From: Planococcus shixiaomingii
GTDB taxonomy: Bacteria > Bacillota > Bacilli > Bacillales_A > Planococcaceae
Assembly: GCF_030413615.1 (NCBI RefSeq)
Contig: NZ_CP129236.1
Span: forward strand, 2,092,001-2,156,000
Direction: 5' to 3'
Length of the DNA stretch: 64,000 nt
Shown here piece by piece: positions 1 to 8,815 of this stretch. The position numbers and the translations under genes were made by a program. Below the pieces are notes generated by a model, which worked only from the letters and a program-made list of their open reading frames with translations, was not told the origin of the DNA and made no database searches. Numbering within the stretch: position 1 is the stretch's first letter; each line of letters begins with the position of its first letter.

Positions 1-1459
1 TGAACGTGTTTGTCGCTACTTTGTAAGTATCTTTTTCTTTGAATTTCTTGTATTTCCCGTTTTTATCCACTTGAATATCCGTTACCCGGGAACCGACAGG
101 AGCACTTGGATCAAACGTAAACTTAAGTCCAGCTACATGAAGGAAACCACCGAATTCATTCGGGTAATCCTTTACCGAGTGTTCAAGAGCCGCTTTTAGT
201 TCAGTGCCGGTCAATTCCATGATCGCCAGTGCATTACCGAACGGCATAACCGTCAATACTTCTCCGACGGTGATGTCTCCTGCGTCGATTGAAGCACGGA
301 TACCGCCGCCGTTTTGAACAGCAATCGTGGTTTCAGGGTCAATGGTTTTTGCAGTTGCCAGCATGCCATCAGTAATCAAGTTCCCAAGATTTGTTTCAGA
401 AGCGCGAACGCCTGTAATGCCGCGGCCACCGTTCAAGGCAACTTTAGCAACAGCTCCCGTTGATTGGTTTTTAATAGCAGCAATTTCATCTGCATACGGC
501 TTTAATTTGGCTGTGAATTCAGCATCTGCTGCCGCTTTTCCTACTTCGTGCAATTTCCCAGTATGGCTAGTAATAACACCTGCTTCATTGAATGTAAGAT
601 CCAATTGGCCAAGGAAGTTATTGTATTGTTCCGCTTGAACAATCAAAGTCGGCTCACCATGAGTATTATTTACGACTGGTGCAGCTAATTTCGTATGCGT
701 ATGGCCGCCAACGATAACATCAATTCCTGCTACTGCGTTTGCAAGCAATTGATCGTTGTCGTATGTTTTCGAATCATCAAATCCAAGGTGAGTAAGAGCT
801 ACAATTTTATTGACGCCTGCAGCTTGGAATGCGGCTACTGCTTCTTTTGCAGCTGTAATATAATTGGAGAACTCTACTGTACCCGGGCTCGAAATGGCGA
901 CAGTTTCTTCAGTGGTCAGTCCGAAAATACCCACTTCTTCACCGTCGATCACTTTGATGATGCCGTTGTATATTTCACCATTCTCGAATTCTTTTGTATA
1001 CGTATTGTTGTCTAATGGTGCCAGAATCGGATTTTTTGCAACGTTAACATTGGCTGAAACGAACGGGAAATCAGCACCGCCGATAAATTCACCTAAAGCT
1101 GCATGACCTTCAGCAGTTGATCCTAAGTCAAATTCATGATTACCGAAAGTCATCGCATCATACTTTAGCAAGTTCATGAATTCAAGATCTGCCTGTCCTT
1201 GGAATGTATTAAAGTAAAGTGTGCCTGAAAAAACGTCGCCGGCATCAACCAATAAATTATTCGGATGTTCTGCACGGATTTGCTTTACCAATGTTGCTCG
1301 GTTTGCAATTTTGTCCAGATTCGCGTGCGTATCATTCGTGTGCATAATCGTCAGGTTAAAATCCCCTTCTGCAGCGTTTGTTGGAGCTGCAGCTTGAAAA
1401 CCTAAGGCACTGACCGCCAAAACTGAGGCGATTGCTGTCTTCATAAATTTACCGTTCAT
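1..1459 (-). CDS. secreted 5'-nucleotidase / 2',3'-cyclic phosphodiesterase family protein (C-terminus outside window)
   Basis: Metallophosphatase plus 5'-nucleotidase C-terminal domain protein, truncated by the left edge after about 486 residues. Residues 1-30 form a signal peptide: a basic start, a hydrophobic run, then a cleavage-like AAAPTNAA. Metal-binding motifs of the calcineurin-like fold follow: HTNDTH near residue 40, DAGDVFSG, GNHEFD near residue 107 and GGHTHT near 220. The C-terminal domain begins with RASETNLGNLITD and NGGGIRAS. Family members hydrolyse extracellular nucleotides so that the nucleoside and phosphate can be recovered. The ATG at 1459 follows a weak AGGATGG site; the next ATG (codon 6) is a possible alternative. 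A cre-like site lies just upstream. Confidence 0.9.
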   Translation of the reverse strand, partial: MNGKFMKTAIASVLAVSALGFQAAAPTNAAEGDFNLTIMHTNDTHANLDKIANRATLVKQIRAEHPNNLLVDAGDVFSGTLYFNTFQGQADLEFMNLLKYDAMTFGNHEFDLGSTAEGHAALGEFIGGADFPFVSANVNVAKNPILAPLDNNTYTKEFENGEIYNGIIKVIDGEEVGIFGLTTEETVAISSPGTVEFSNYITAAKEAVAAFQAAGVNKIVALTHLGFDDSKTYDNDQLLANAVAGIDVIVGGHTHTKLAAPVVNNTHGEPTLIVQAEQYNNFLGQLDLTFNEAGVITSHTGKLHEVGKAAADAEFTAKLKPYADEIAAIKNQSTGAVAKVALNGGRGITGVRASETNLGNLITDGMLATAKTIDPETTIAVQNGGGIRASIDAGDITVGEVLTVMPFGNALAIMELTGTELKAALEHSVKDYPNEFGGFLHVAGLKFTFDPSAPVGSRVTDIQVDKNGKYKKFKEKDTYKVATNTF

Positions 1460-1502
1460 TCGACACCATCCTATTCTTTTTGTTGATTGGCCAAACGCCC
1501 TA

Positions 1503-1516
1503 TGAAAGCGTTACCA
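1503..1516 (+). promoter_or_regulatory. candidate cre (CcpA) site upstream of the nucleotidase
   Basis: TGAAAGCGTTACCA fits the consensus TGWAARCGNTNNCA at every defined position. It lies 44-57 bases upstream of the nucleotidase ATG, so catabolite control of nucleotide scavenging is a reasonable inference. No footprint can be read from sequence alone. Confidence 0.65.
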
Positions 1517-1630
1517 TTCCTCCTCAGTTTATCACGGTCGCGAATCTACAACAATACGCAAATTTACATCATTAACCTTTATTCGCTAACAATTTCCTGT
1601 TATTTATTCTGTTTATCTGAATTTACCCAC

Positions 1631-1679
1631 AATAAAAGCCCTGTTCATTAAAAGTTTTTTAATGAACAAGGCTTTTATT
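1631..1679. terminator. bidirectional rho-independent terminator
   Basis: Near-perfect inverted repeat: AATAAAAGCC(C)TGTTCATTAAAA pairs with TTTTTTAATGAACAAGGCTTTTATT, with T-rich edges on both sides. It lies directly downstream of the small gene 1689-1844 and probably ends the antiporter / small-protein transcript. Confidence 0.8.
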
Positions 1680-1688
1680 GATATTTGA

Positions 1689-1844
1689 TTATATTTTAAA
1701 AATTTTACCTGTCGCTCGGTAGACCACTTTTCTGACGGCTCGACGGGCTAACCGTTGATGAATCGTCCCGTTTTTAATGGCATTTATGTCGCCAAGAATA
1801 CGGCCGGTTTTGTATAAGATCGATTCAACTTTACTTAAATTCAT
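1689..1844 (-). CDS. small basic conserved protein (51 aa)
   Basis: A 51-codon frame reading MNLSKVESILYKTGRILGD... and ending RATGKIFKI. The ATG at 1844 follows a clear GAAAGGAG ribosome site. The protein is rich in Lys and Arg (many in the last 30 residues), has no signal peptide or membrane segment, and resembles the short basic proteins of unknown function common in Bacilli. It sits 26 bases downstream of the antiporter gene and just before a strong terminator, so the two are probably co-transcribed. No function is assigned. Confidence 0.6.
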   Translation of the reverse strand: MNLSKVESILYKTGRILGDINAIKNGTIHQRLARRAVRKVVYRATGKIFKI

Positions 1845-1870
1845 ATCGGAAGCTCCTTTCATTTTTTAAA

Positions 1871-3904
1871 TTATTCAATCTGGGCATGCAGCGTGACGCT
1901 TTCTAAATAATTGACATAACGTCTAAGTTCTTTTGCTTGTTCTCTTGTTATTTGTCCATCACCATACATTTTAAAAATCTCAGCGCGTCCCATATCCATG
2001 ACAATGATTCGCAGTTCTTCTTTTTGCAGTTCGTAATTCTCATTAAACAACGCTTCAGGCTTTTTCAATCCGCTAATCATCCGATTGTATTCCCATATGA
2101 CTGTTTGGACTATATCTTTTCGATCGTCTTTTCCGGCAACTTCTTCTAATTTTTGAAGAGCCGCCTGTAAAGCTTCCAATTGGATATTCTTTCCTTCCTG
2201 TATTTTTATCAAACGCGTTTCTTCATCTTTCAAGTAATGGCCACGGAACCGTTTCCAAGCTCTTATCAACTTTCCTTGCAAATAAATAGTGAAGGCTCGG
2301 AATGTTTTCTCAATCGCTTCTTCTCTTCTGTCCAAAGACTTTCCAAAAGCTTCATAAACCTCTTGATCGATGCCTTGTCTTTCTTTAACAGCCTCAACAT
2401 ATTTTCTTTCTTCCTTCAAAGCCATTATTCGGACTTCCTTCAGTTTCCGCTGGTACTTTTTGCTTTTTTGGTCTAATAATTTATTGCTCGGTTCTATTAG
2501 GTTGATTCTTAATCGGTATTCATCCATCAATTCATAAGCAACCGGTTCGTTTTCTTCAGTCATTTCATCTTTAATTTTTTTGATGGAAGCAAGCAGCACC
2601 CTTTTTCTCGCTTCTTCCAGATTCATTTCCTCATCGCCTTCTCCTTCATCCATCATTCCGCGGCTTAATAGGGGAAGGAAAATTGTTGCCGCAAGTAACG
2701 TAAAAAGAATGGTCCCTGCAGCTAAAAAAAGGATGAGCGAGCGGTTTGGGAAATCATCTCCGTTTTCAAGCACGAAAGGAATGGATAAAACCCCTACCAT
2801 TGTTACGGTTCCACGTACTCCCGTTAAACTGACAAAAAGAGTGGTTTTTAAATTGGGTTCTGCTATCTCTTCCGATTTGCTGAAACGATGTTCATACACC
2901 GCGAACAAATAGGACCAAACAAAGCGAATCCCTAAAATGACAAGGCCGATCAATATGACATAAGCAAGAATCCGCCAAAGCGCGGAATCCGGATCTTCCA
3001 AAATGCCCTTCATGGAGGTTGGGATATTCAAGCCCAGCAAAAGAAACACAATGCCGTTTAACACAAACAAAATAATCGTCCAAATGTTTTCAGTAAGTAC
3101 TTGTTCTTCCGCGATCAAAGTCTCAGTTCTTTCCCTCACTAATGAATGCACAATTCCTCCCACAACAACGGCAATAACTCCCGAAGCATGGAAAATATCT
3201 TCTGTAATGATAAAAATCAAGAATGGCGTCAAAACATGAAGCAAGGTGAAAAAAGTAACATCACTAATCCCTTGTTTTCGGAGAAGGTACCGGATTCCTA
3301 TGATCAGCAAAGCAAGAACAAGCCCTAAAATGGCACCTGCTACAAATTTATAGGAAAAATCCAGAATGGCTTCTTGCCATGAAAAATAGCCGGTGACCAC
3401 CGCCGCAACCGCATAATTGAAAGCGACCAGTCCGGATGCGTCATTGATCAATGATTCTCCTCTGACCAGGTTTAGCACCTTTTCAGGTATATGAATGCGT
3501 TTGGCGATGCCGTTTACAGCGACAGGGTCGGTAGGCGATAAAATCGCAGCTAATGCAAAGGCAGCAGTAAGCGGAATGGGCGGAACGAGCCAGTGGATAA
3601 AATAACCGCCGCCGATGGTCGTCAGTAAGACAAGAATTATCGCGTTCCCCAAAATAGGGCCTCTCATCCTCCATAGTTCTTCCCGAGGAAAATGCCTTCC
3701 ATCGTTGTACAAGAGCGGCGCAATAAACAATAACAAAAACCACTCTGTTTCAATTTCGAAAGATATATCTTCGAATATCAATATCAAAATTACGCCTAAA
3801 GCAACTTGGATAAGAGCTGTTGGAATGTAGGGCGTATAATGGCTGACGACATTGGAGATCAACAAACAAAAAAGCAAAAGCAAGACAATAAATAACAAAT
3901 CCAT
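1871..3904 (-). CDS. CPA1-family Na+/H+ antiporter
   Basis: A 677-residue monovalent cation:proton antiporter of the CPA1/NhaP type. About the first 410 residues are hydrophobic with roughly 12 membrane segments and include the family stretch LSPTDPVAVNGIAKRI near residue 125 and GESLINDASGLVAFNYA near 150. Its conserved acidic residues (D126 and the ND pair near 153) are those expected to bind the ion. The rest, about 260 residues, is a charged, mostly helical cytosolic tail with coiled-coil-like KKYQRKLKE segments. The expected role is sodium or potassium extrusion and pH control. The gene follows a GGAGA ribosome site and has only the 51-residue gene downstream. Confidence 0.9.
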   Translation of the reverse strand: MDLLFIVLLLLFCLLISNVVSHYTPYIPTALIQVALGVILILIFEDISFEIETEWFLLLFIAPLLYNDGRHFPREELWRMRGPILGNAIILVLLTTIGGGYFIHWLVPPIPLTAAFALAAILSPTDPVAVNGIAKRIHIPEKVLNLVRGESLINDASGLVAFNYAVAAVVTGYFSWQEAILDFSYKFVAGAILGLVLALLIIGIRYLLRKQGISDVTFFTLLHVLTPFLIFIITEDIFHASGVIAVVVGGIVHSLVRERTETLIAEEQVLTENIWTIILFVLNGIVFLLLGLNIPTSMKGILEDPDSALWRILAYVILIGLVILGIRFVWSYLFAVYEHRFSKSEEIAEPNLKTTLFVSLTGVRGTVTMVGVLSIPFVLENGDDFPNRSLILFLAAGTILFTLLAATIFLPLLSRGMMDEGEGDEEMNLEEARKRVLLASIKKIKDEMTEENEPVAYELMDEYRLRINLIEPSNKLLDQKSKKYQRKLKEVRIMALKEERKYVEAVKERQGIDQEVYEAFGKSLDRREEAIEKTFRAFTIYLQGKLIRAWKRFRGHYLKDEETRLIKIQEGKNIQLEALQAALQKLEEVAGKDDRKDIVQTVIWEYNRMISGLKKPEALFNENYELQKEELRIIVMDMGRAEIFKMYGDGQITREQAKELRRYVNYLESVTLHAQIE

Positions 3905-4052
3905 AAAAGGTCTCCAATCTACGTGCGAATAAGTATTTTATTTTCTTTTTTGTATACCCAGTTCTTTTGCTTTTCTGCCTATATTTCTATGTTTTTTTCT
4001 ATAAACACAAGATTAAATCCTCTTTTTATAAGAAATATTAAATACAAAAAGA

Positions 4053-4089
4053 AGAACCGCCTATTGCTCTTTAAGCAATAGGCGGTTCT
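4053..4089. repeat. terminator-like hairpin, copy 1 of a duplicated pair
   Basis: A 37-base palindrome with 16-bp arms (AGAACCGCCTATTGCT / AGCAATAGGCGGTTCT). A nearly identical copy lies at 4545-4581. The two copies bracket the GC-rich repeat block 4090-4544. Confidence 0.75.
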
Positions 4090-4544
4090 AGAGGTTGTAG
4101 ACAAACGAATAGTTAACTTTCTGAAGGAATAAATAGACACATTCTACCGGAACGATACCGGCACCTTCGCTTCAGCCGGACGCTTTCCGCGGGCTCGCAC
4201 CGAACTAACTCGGTCCTTACGTCCCGAGTGGATTTCGCCACTTCGCTGTCCCGCTGGAGTCGCCGGCTTGCGCTCCGGTGCCTGAAGCAATAAATGGATA
4301 CCTAGTGCCTTGCGCCCTCTTTGCTCCATCTTAGCACTTGAATGGGGGCAATCGCCTTATTCATGGATCCCCAACTGGGCTGGTTACGCAGACTCCTGTA
4401 TGAGCAGCGCAGCGACTCAAGCGGAAGACCTCGGTGGAACGGAGTGACGAGAAGGCTGAAGCCGAGCCCACGGAAAGAGAAGTGGCCGGTCCGGTTGGTT
4501 TTATTCATCCTTATTCAGCAATCCGATACTTTGTCTTCAGTCTG
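4090..4544. repeat. GC-rich intergenic repeat block with related segments in opposite orientation
   Basis: This 455-base stretch has no credible gene. Its left half (about 4147-4290, with CGCTTTCCGCGGGCTCG) and the reverse complement of its right half (about 4390-4495, with CTTTCCGTGGGCTCGG) share a motif, so two related elements face each other. From memory, CTTTCCGCGGGC-type repeats are common between genes in Bacillaceae and Planococcaceae. Open frames here (4144-4329, 4302-4508, 4342-4545) lack ribosome sites and look like by-products of the GC-rich repeat. Confidence 0.55.
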
Positions 4545-4581
4545 AGAACCGCCTTTTGCTCTTTAAGCAATAGGCGGTTCT
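4545..4581. terminator. terminator of the EVE-HNH gene, copy 2 of the duplicated hairpin
   Basis: Palindrome AGAACCGCCTTTTGCT / AGCAATAGGCGGTTCT, lying 6 bases downstream of the EVE-HNH stop codon. It differs from copy 1 in one stem base. It should form a stable stem that ends the minus-strand transcript. Confidence 0.75.
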
Positions 4582-4586
4582 AGGTA

Positions 4587-5540
4587 TTAATCTTCTGCTT
4601 CAGGCCGATTCAGCACTCGTTTTCTTTTATCCAAAAAGACATTGTTTTTATGCCATCTGAAGAACGGTTCGTTTTCAGGGTATGCCGTGATTTTTAAGCG
4701 TTTGGCCAATCCGTAAAGCAAATACTCTTCTTCCGTAATTTTCTTTGAAATCTGTACGGTTCCGCTAGGGTTCACAGCAATATACCCATTTTGGTACAGG
4801 GCATCATGGTTGCTGCACAGTACGATGCCGTTATACGGGTTTACCCGCTCTGGGTCTATACTGTCTTTCCATGGTTTGGAATAACTTGCTTTCAATAAGG
4901 CTTCATTTTGGATCCCGCATATCGGACAGTGGCTATTCCACATCGGCATAATGCGTTTACGGAATTGCTGTTCGCCGCGTTCTATTTTTCGTTTCGCTTC
5001 AAGCACCGTTTCCGCAATGAGCAGAACAAGTGGGTGATGTTCGGTTTTCCTCACGACTTCTATCGCCAATTCAAGCTGCTCGTCTTCGGGGACATAGACG
5101 TTGAGTACGCTGATGATTTCCAGTAATTTTAACAGCAATTCTTCATTGCAGGCATATAAATATCCTGGGTTTCCGCTTCCGTCTTCTTGGAATGCAGAGT
5201 ACTTCCTAGGGAATAAAGGTTCAAGTTCAGCCATGTACTCATGTATGACGAGCGGTCTCTCAAGCTCGCGATACTCTGTAGCGACTAAATAACCGGCCGT
5301 TTGGCTCCCACCTTCCAATGATTCCGGTCGGCTAGCTTCTCGGCAATCTTTAGTCGCGCTGCTGATGGCAACAATTGCCCCTTTGACATAATGTAAGATC
5401 CGATCGCCTTTTTTCACTTCCATCATACGTTTGTATGAATGCGGCACCATTCCCGATTTGTCTTGCTGGGGCGACCAAATGATCCCCAACTTTTTTTCTT
5501 GCTGATAAGTCTCTCCTTGCATAACGATAAAACTGTTCAC
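4587..5540 (-). CDS. EVE-like domain plus HNH nuclease-like protein
   Basis: A 317-residue protein. Residues 1-130 resemble an EVE/PUA-like fold (GIIWSPQQ, KKGDRILHYV, GAIVAISSAT, AGYLVATEY), a fold known to read modified bases. Residues 195-260 form an HNH_2-like zinc/nuclease module: HCPICG (C205, C208), the SKPW motif, NPYNGIVLCSNHDALYQ (N237, H245, D246). The position that is usually His in the ASHxKPW motif is Tyr220, so cleavage activity is uncertain. EVE-HNH fusions are known as modification-dependent restriction enzymes, so defence against modified phage DNA is a plausible role. The start is GTG at 5540, seven bases after AGGAGG. It is a single-gene unit ending at the 4545-4581 hairpin. 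Confidence 0.7.
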   Translation of the reverse strand: MNSFIVMQGETYQQEKKLGIIWSPQQDKSGMVPHSYKRMMEVKKGDRILHYVKGAIVAISSATKDCREASRPESLEGGSQTAGYLVATEYRELERPLVIHEYMAELEPLFPRKYSAFQEDGSGNPGYLYACNEELLLKLLEIISVLNVYVPEDEQLELAIEVVRKTEHHPLVLLIAETVLEAKRKIERGEQQFRKRIMPMWNSHCPICGIQNEALLKASYSKPWKDSIDPERVNPYNGIVLCSNHDALYQNGYIAVNPSGTVQISKKITEEEYLLYGLAKRLKITAYPENEPFFRWHKNNVFLDKRKRVLNRPEAED

Positions 5541-5654
5541 TAAATTGCCTCCTAGCTACGTTGCTGCTTTTCAATACTTTGCTCTACCTCTTAGTTTACC
5601 TTACTTTTCATGTTCCGTGCGCAGGCGAAGCAGTTTTCAGCTATTCTTAATTAC

Positions 5655-5692
5655 AAAAAGCTGCACCGCCGATTAAGGCGGCGCAGCTTTTT
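5655..5692 (-). terminator. terminator of the sugar ABC operon
   Basis: Strong stem AAAAAGCTGC(A)CCGCC / GGCGG(C)GCAGCTTTTT, 18 bases downstream of the last permease stop codon. Confidence 0.85.
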
Positions 5693-5709
5693 GCGCACAT
5701 CTTTAACAC

Positions 5710-6540
5710 TTATTTAATTCCGGAACTGACTACGCTTCTTACAAAATATTTATTTGCCGCCACGAATATGATCAACGCCGGCATAGTAGCCACAACAGTT
5801 GCAGCCATCATTTTGCCTGGGTTCACAAAGTTAGCGCCTTGTACAAGGTTGGCTACTCCCAGCGTAACGGTTTTCATTTCATCTGAACTGGTAACCACTG
5901 AGGGCCATAAAAAATCGTTGTAGATGGTGAGAAACGTCAGCACCGATAATGTTGCAACTACCGGTCGAATTGCCGGGAACACAACAAATCGCAAGATTTG
6001 CCATAATGTTGCTCCATCGATTACCGCCGCTTCTTCTAGATCTTTTGGAAAGCCCCTAAGAAAACTGTAGATGAGAAAAACCCCCATTGTGTTAGCCGAG
6101 TACACTAACATTAGCGGGGCGAATGTATCAATCAGTTCGTACTGCCTGAACAAATAAAACATCGGAAATAAGGTAATGATCGTTGGAATAGTCAATGCCG
6201 ATACGACCACCGTTAAGAAAAAACTTTTCCATGGAAGATTTAACCGAGCCAGTGAATAAGCTGCAAGAACATCCACAAACACGACCAATGCAGTTCCCCC
6301 GACGGTCACAATGCCCGTATTGATAAGCCAGCGCAAAATGGGAACTTCAGCACTAATACCGAAAATACTGGCATAGTTCTCCGCCGTCCATAATTTTGGA
6401 AACAACGCCGAAGATGACATCGCTTCACCTAAAGCTTTAAATGAAGTGAAAATCATGAAAATCAATGGCAATAAAAACAATAAGGCGATAAGAGATGCCA
6501 CTGCAACAACCAAAATTGTTTTAGATTTCGATTTTTTCAT
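5710..6540 (-). CDS. carbohydrate ABC transporter permease (MalG-like)
   Basis: A 276-residue inner-membrane permease of the binding-protein-dependent sugar importers. It has about six hydrophobic segments and the EAA loop EEAAVIDGATLWQILRFVVFPA near residues 165-185, which docks the ATPase. The start has an AAGGAGG site directly upstream. It is the last gene of a binding protein - permease - permease operon; the gap to the previous gene is 12 bases. No ATPase gene is present, so a shared MsmX-type ATPase encoded elsewhere is expected. The substrate cannot be told from sequence. Confidence 0.9.
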   Translation of the reverse strand: MKKSKSKTILVVAVASLIALLFLLPLIFMIFTSFKALGEAMSSSALFPKLWTAENYASIFGISAEVPILRWLINTGIVTVGGTALVVFVDVLAAYSLARLNLPWKSFFLTVVVSALTIPTIITLFPMFYLFRQYELIDTFAPLMLVYSANTMGVFLIYSFLRGFPKDLEEAAVIDGATLWQILRFVVFPAIRPVVATLSVLTFLTIYNDFLWPSVVTSSDEMKTVTLGVANLVQGANFVNPGKMMAATVVATMPALIIFVAANKYFVRSVVSSGIK

Positions 6541-6552
6541 AGGTTCCCCTCC

Positions 6553-7431
6553 TTATTCATTACGGAATGAGTAAAAGTATTGGGTTGCGACTATAATTAC
6601 CATGATTAATCCCATAACAATGGCCATTGCCGATCCAACACCCAGATTATTTTGGGTGAAGACCATCTGCTGGATGATCATGATCAAAGATTGAGTGCTT
6701 TGTGTTGGCCCACCTGCTGTAATCAGCAAGGTTTGGCCGTACAGATTAAACGATGCGATAACTGAAACGATCGTTAGAAAAACAAAAACTCCCTTAATGG
6801 ACGGAAATGTTATGTAACTGAATTTTTTCCACCAATTTGCGCCATCGAGGCTTGCGGCTTCGTACATGGTCTGATCCACTTCGTCCAAAGCGTTGATAAA
6901 TAAAATCATATTAAACCCGATAGTCCACCAAATGGTCGCTATCAAAATTGCTACCCAGGCATAAGGCTGCTCGTTCAGCCAGTTAATCGAACTGAAGCCC
7001 ATCGTATTCAGCACATTGTTGACGTAACCGCCATTACCAGTGAATAACCATTTGAATATAGCGGACACTGCAGTTACGGACACTGCGTAGGAGATAAAGA
7101 ATATAGTCCGGAAATATACTTTTAATTTGTCCGGAATGCTGTCGACCAATAGCGCAAGTCCGAGGCTGATAATCACCAACGGAATTACACTGATAGCCAC
7201 AAAAATGAGCGTGTTTTTTAAACCCAAGTAAAACGCATTGCTGTAAATATTACCGGGTGTCAAAATTGCCGTGTAATTGTCCAAACCTACAAATCCGCCG
7301 TTGCCGCCAAAAACAGACCAACTATGCATGCTGATATACAAACCGTATAGGAGAGGCAAAACCAAAAATAAAATAAAACATATTAAAAATGGCAAAAATA
7401 ATGTAATGGACCACGTTCTTGAAATCCTCAT
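6553..7431 (-). CDS. carbohydrate ABC transporter permease (MalF/UgpA-like)
   Basis: A 292-residue permease with about six membrane segments and the EAA loop YEAASLDGANWWKKFSYITFPS near residues 195-215. I start it at ATG 7431 (MRISRTWSITLF), preceded by GGGGGTG. The longer TTG-started frame from 7485 would run through an intergenic hairpin and add an unlikely N-terminus. It pairs with the downstream MalG-like permease to form the channel of an importer fed by the lipoprotein encoded upstream. Confidence 0.88.
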   Translation of the reverse strand: MRISRTWSITLFLPFLICFILFLVLPLLYGLYISMHSWSVFGGNGGFVGLDNYTAILTPGNIYSNAFYLGLKNTLIFVAISVIPLVIISLGLALLVDSIPDKLKVYFRTIFFISYAVSVTAVSAIFKWLFTGNGGYVNNVLNTMGFSSINWLNEQPYAWVAILIATIWWTIGFNMILFINALDEVDQTMYEAASLDGANWWKKFSYITFPSIKGVFVFLTIVSVIASFNLYGQTLLITAGGPTQSTQSLIMIIQQMVFTQNNLGVGSAMAIVMGLIMVIIVATQYFYSFRNE

Positions 7432-7462
7432 AGTGTTTAATGCACCCCCGTCAGTAAAATCA

Positions 7463-7497
7463 AACGGCATTCCATAGGTGTACAATAGAATGCCGTT
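7463..7497 (-). promoter_or_regulatory. intercistronic hairpin between binding-protein and permease genes
   Basis: AACGGCATTC (7463-7472) pairs perfectly with GAATGCCGTT (7488-7497) within the 83-base gap. Such hairpins after binding-protein genes usually protect or partly end the message so that more binding protein than permease is made. Confidence 0.6.
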
Positions 7498-7514
7498 GTT
7501 TTATTTTATTTCAG

Positions 7515-8792
7515 TTATTGAGGAGCTGTTTCAGCAACTTGCTTCGCTTGGTCAGTCGCGCTTTCCAATTCTGCCATAAGCGCTTCTTTTGTCATGCCTT
7601 CTTCACCAACAACTTTCGGATAGATATTTTCAACAACATAACGTACTTGTTCGCGGTATTGATATAGTTTCGGTGCCCCTTTAAACGATTCGAATTGCTT
7701 GATATTCTGCGCGGACAGCGGATATTTTTCAGCTTCTTGTTCAACTAATTCCATCGTTGCCAAATGAGTCGGCGCTTGGCCGCTGTCAGCCCAATTCAGT
7801 AAGTTTTCTGGAGTGTACATGTATTTTAGAAACTCAGCAATTCCTGCTTTTTTCTCATCATCCTGGACAGACGCCGGAAGAGCCAAAGTATGGCCAGCCC
7901 CGTAAACTCCAGGTTGGGTCCCCAGTTGCGGAACGGAAGCAATGCCTAGATCATCCCCATAAGTTTCTTTAACTGCTCCGTAATACCATGGGCCGGTAAG
8001 AGCGGTCGCAGTTTGCATGGAACTGTTTCCTTCATCAACTTGTTTCATAAACGCTTGGAATTCCCCATCCAAGCCCAAACCGGGAGGTGAAATTTTGTCT
8101 TTGAAAATCATATCGTTATAAGTCATCAGCGCATCGGCCAATTTTTCCTGTGAAAAGTTCATGTGATTGCCTTCTACTAAATTTATGCCGTTTTGAGAAG
8201 CCATGGTCATAATAAACCATTCACCCAATCCTGCACTTGGTATTCCTGTTGCAAACATATTCGGGTCTTCTTGTTGAAGAGTCGCTGAAAGTGTTTTTAG
8301 GTCATCGTATGTCGCAGGAGCTTCTGGAGACAATTTTTTATTGAAAAACATGGTCATCGGATGGATATCAAGCGGCACAGCAAAAACGCCATCATCAAAG
8401 CTGACATAATCTTTTCCGACCGGGTGAAAATCTTCCGGACTCAGTCCTGCAGTTTCCATAACTCCGCTAATATCTTGAATCATTTTATCTTGGCGATAAG
8501 TATCCAGCAAATCCGTATGGATGACTACTAAATCGTAGTTGCCCGTTTTAAACTTTGTGTAATGATCTTTTTCTTGCGATTCTTCCACCACATATTTGTC
8601 TTGCGATTCGTTAAAACCATCTGTAATTTTTTTCATGAAGTCGCCATCACCGCCAGTAAAGCCATTAATGTATTTGATAACTATCTTGCCGTCTGCAGTT
8701 TGTCCACTTGACCCCGAGCCGCCACCGCCTCCACACGCACTTAAAATCATGGCAATCATCAATAACATCGCTAAAAAAAACTTTTTCTTCAT
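7515..8792 (-). CDS. sugar ABC transporter substrate-binding lipoprotein
   Basis: A 425-residue extracellular solute-binding protein of the maltose/multiple-sugar type. The N-terminus is a lipoprotein signal peptide ending LILSACGGGGG-like (lipobox LSAC, Cys near 20), followed by a glycine/serine linker. The mature part has family features such as YINGFTGGDG, ATGIPSAG and TALTGPWYYGA. It should be tethered outside the membrane and deliver sugar to the two permeases downstream. I chose ATG 8792 after AGGAGGAG; a TTG one codon upstream is equally well spaced. A LacI/CcpA-type operator-like palindrome sits just before the ribosome site. Confidence 0.9.
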   Translation of the reverse strand: MKKKFFLAMLLMIAMILSACGGGGGSGSSGQTADGKIVIKYINGFTGGDGDFMKKITDGFNESQDKYVVEESQEKDHYTKFKTGNYDLVVIHTDLLDTYRQDKMIQDISGVMETAGLSPEDFHPVGKDYVSFDDGVFAVPLDIHPMTMFFNKKLSPEAPATYDDLKTLSATLQQEDPNMFATGIPSAGLGEWFIMTMASQNGINLVEGNHMNFSQEKLADALMTYNDMIFKDKISPPGLGLDGEFQAFMKQVDEGNSSMQTATALTGPWYYGAVKETYGDDLGIASVPQLGTQPGVYGAGHTLALPASVQDDEKKAGIAEFLKYMYTPENLLNWADSGQAPTHLATMELVEQEAEKYPLSAQNIKQFESFKGAPKLYQYREQVRYVVENIYPKVVGEEGMTKEALMAELESATDQAKQVAETAPQ

Positions 8793-8815
8793 CAAGAATG
8801 TCTCCTCCTTTAGAA

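Noticed and set aside
4144..4545. Three overlapping short frames in the GC-rich repeat block
   Set aside because: They lie in repeat DNA, lack ribosome sites and encode low-complexity Arg/Gly-rich products.
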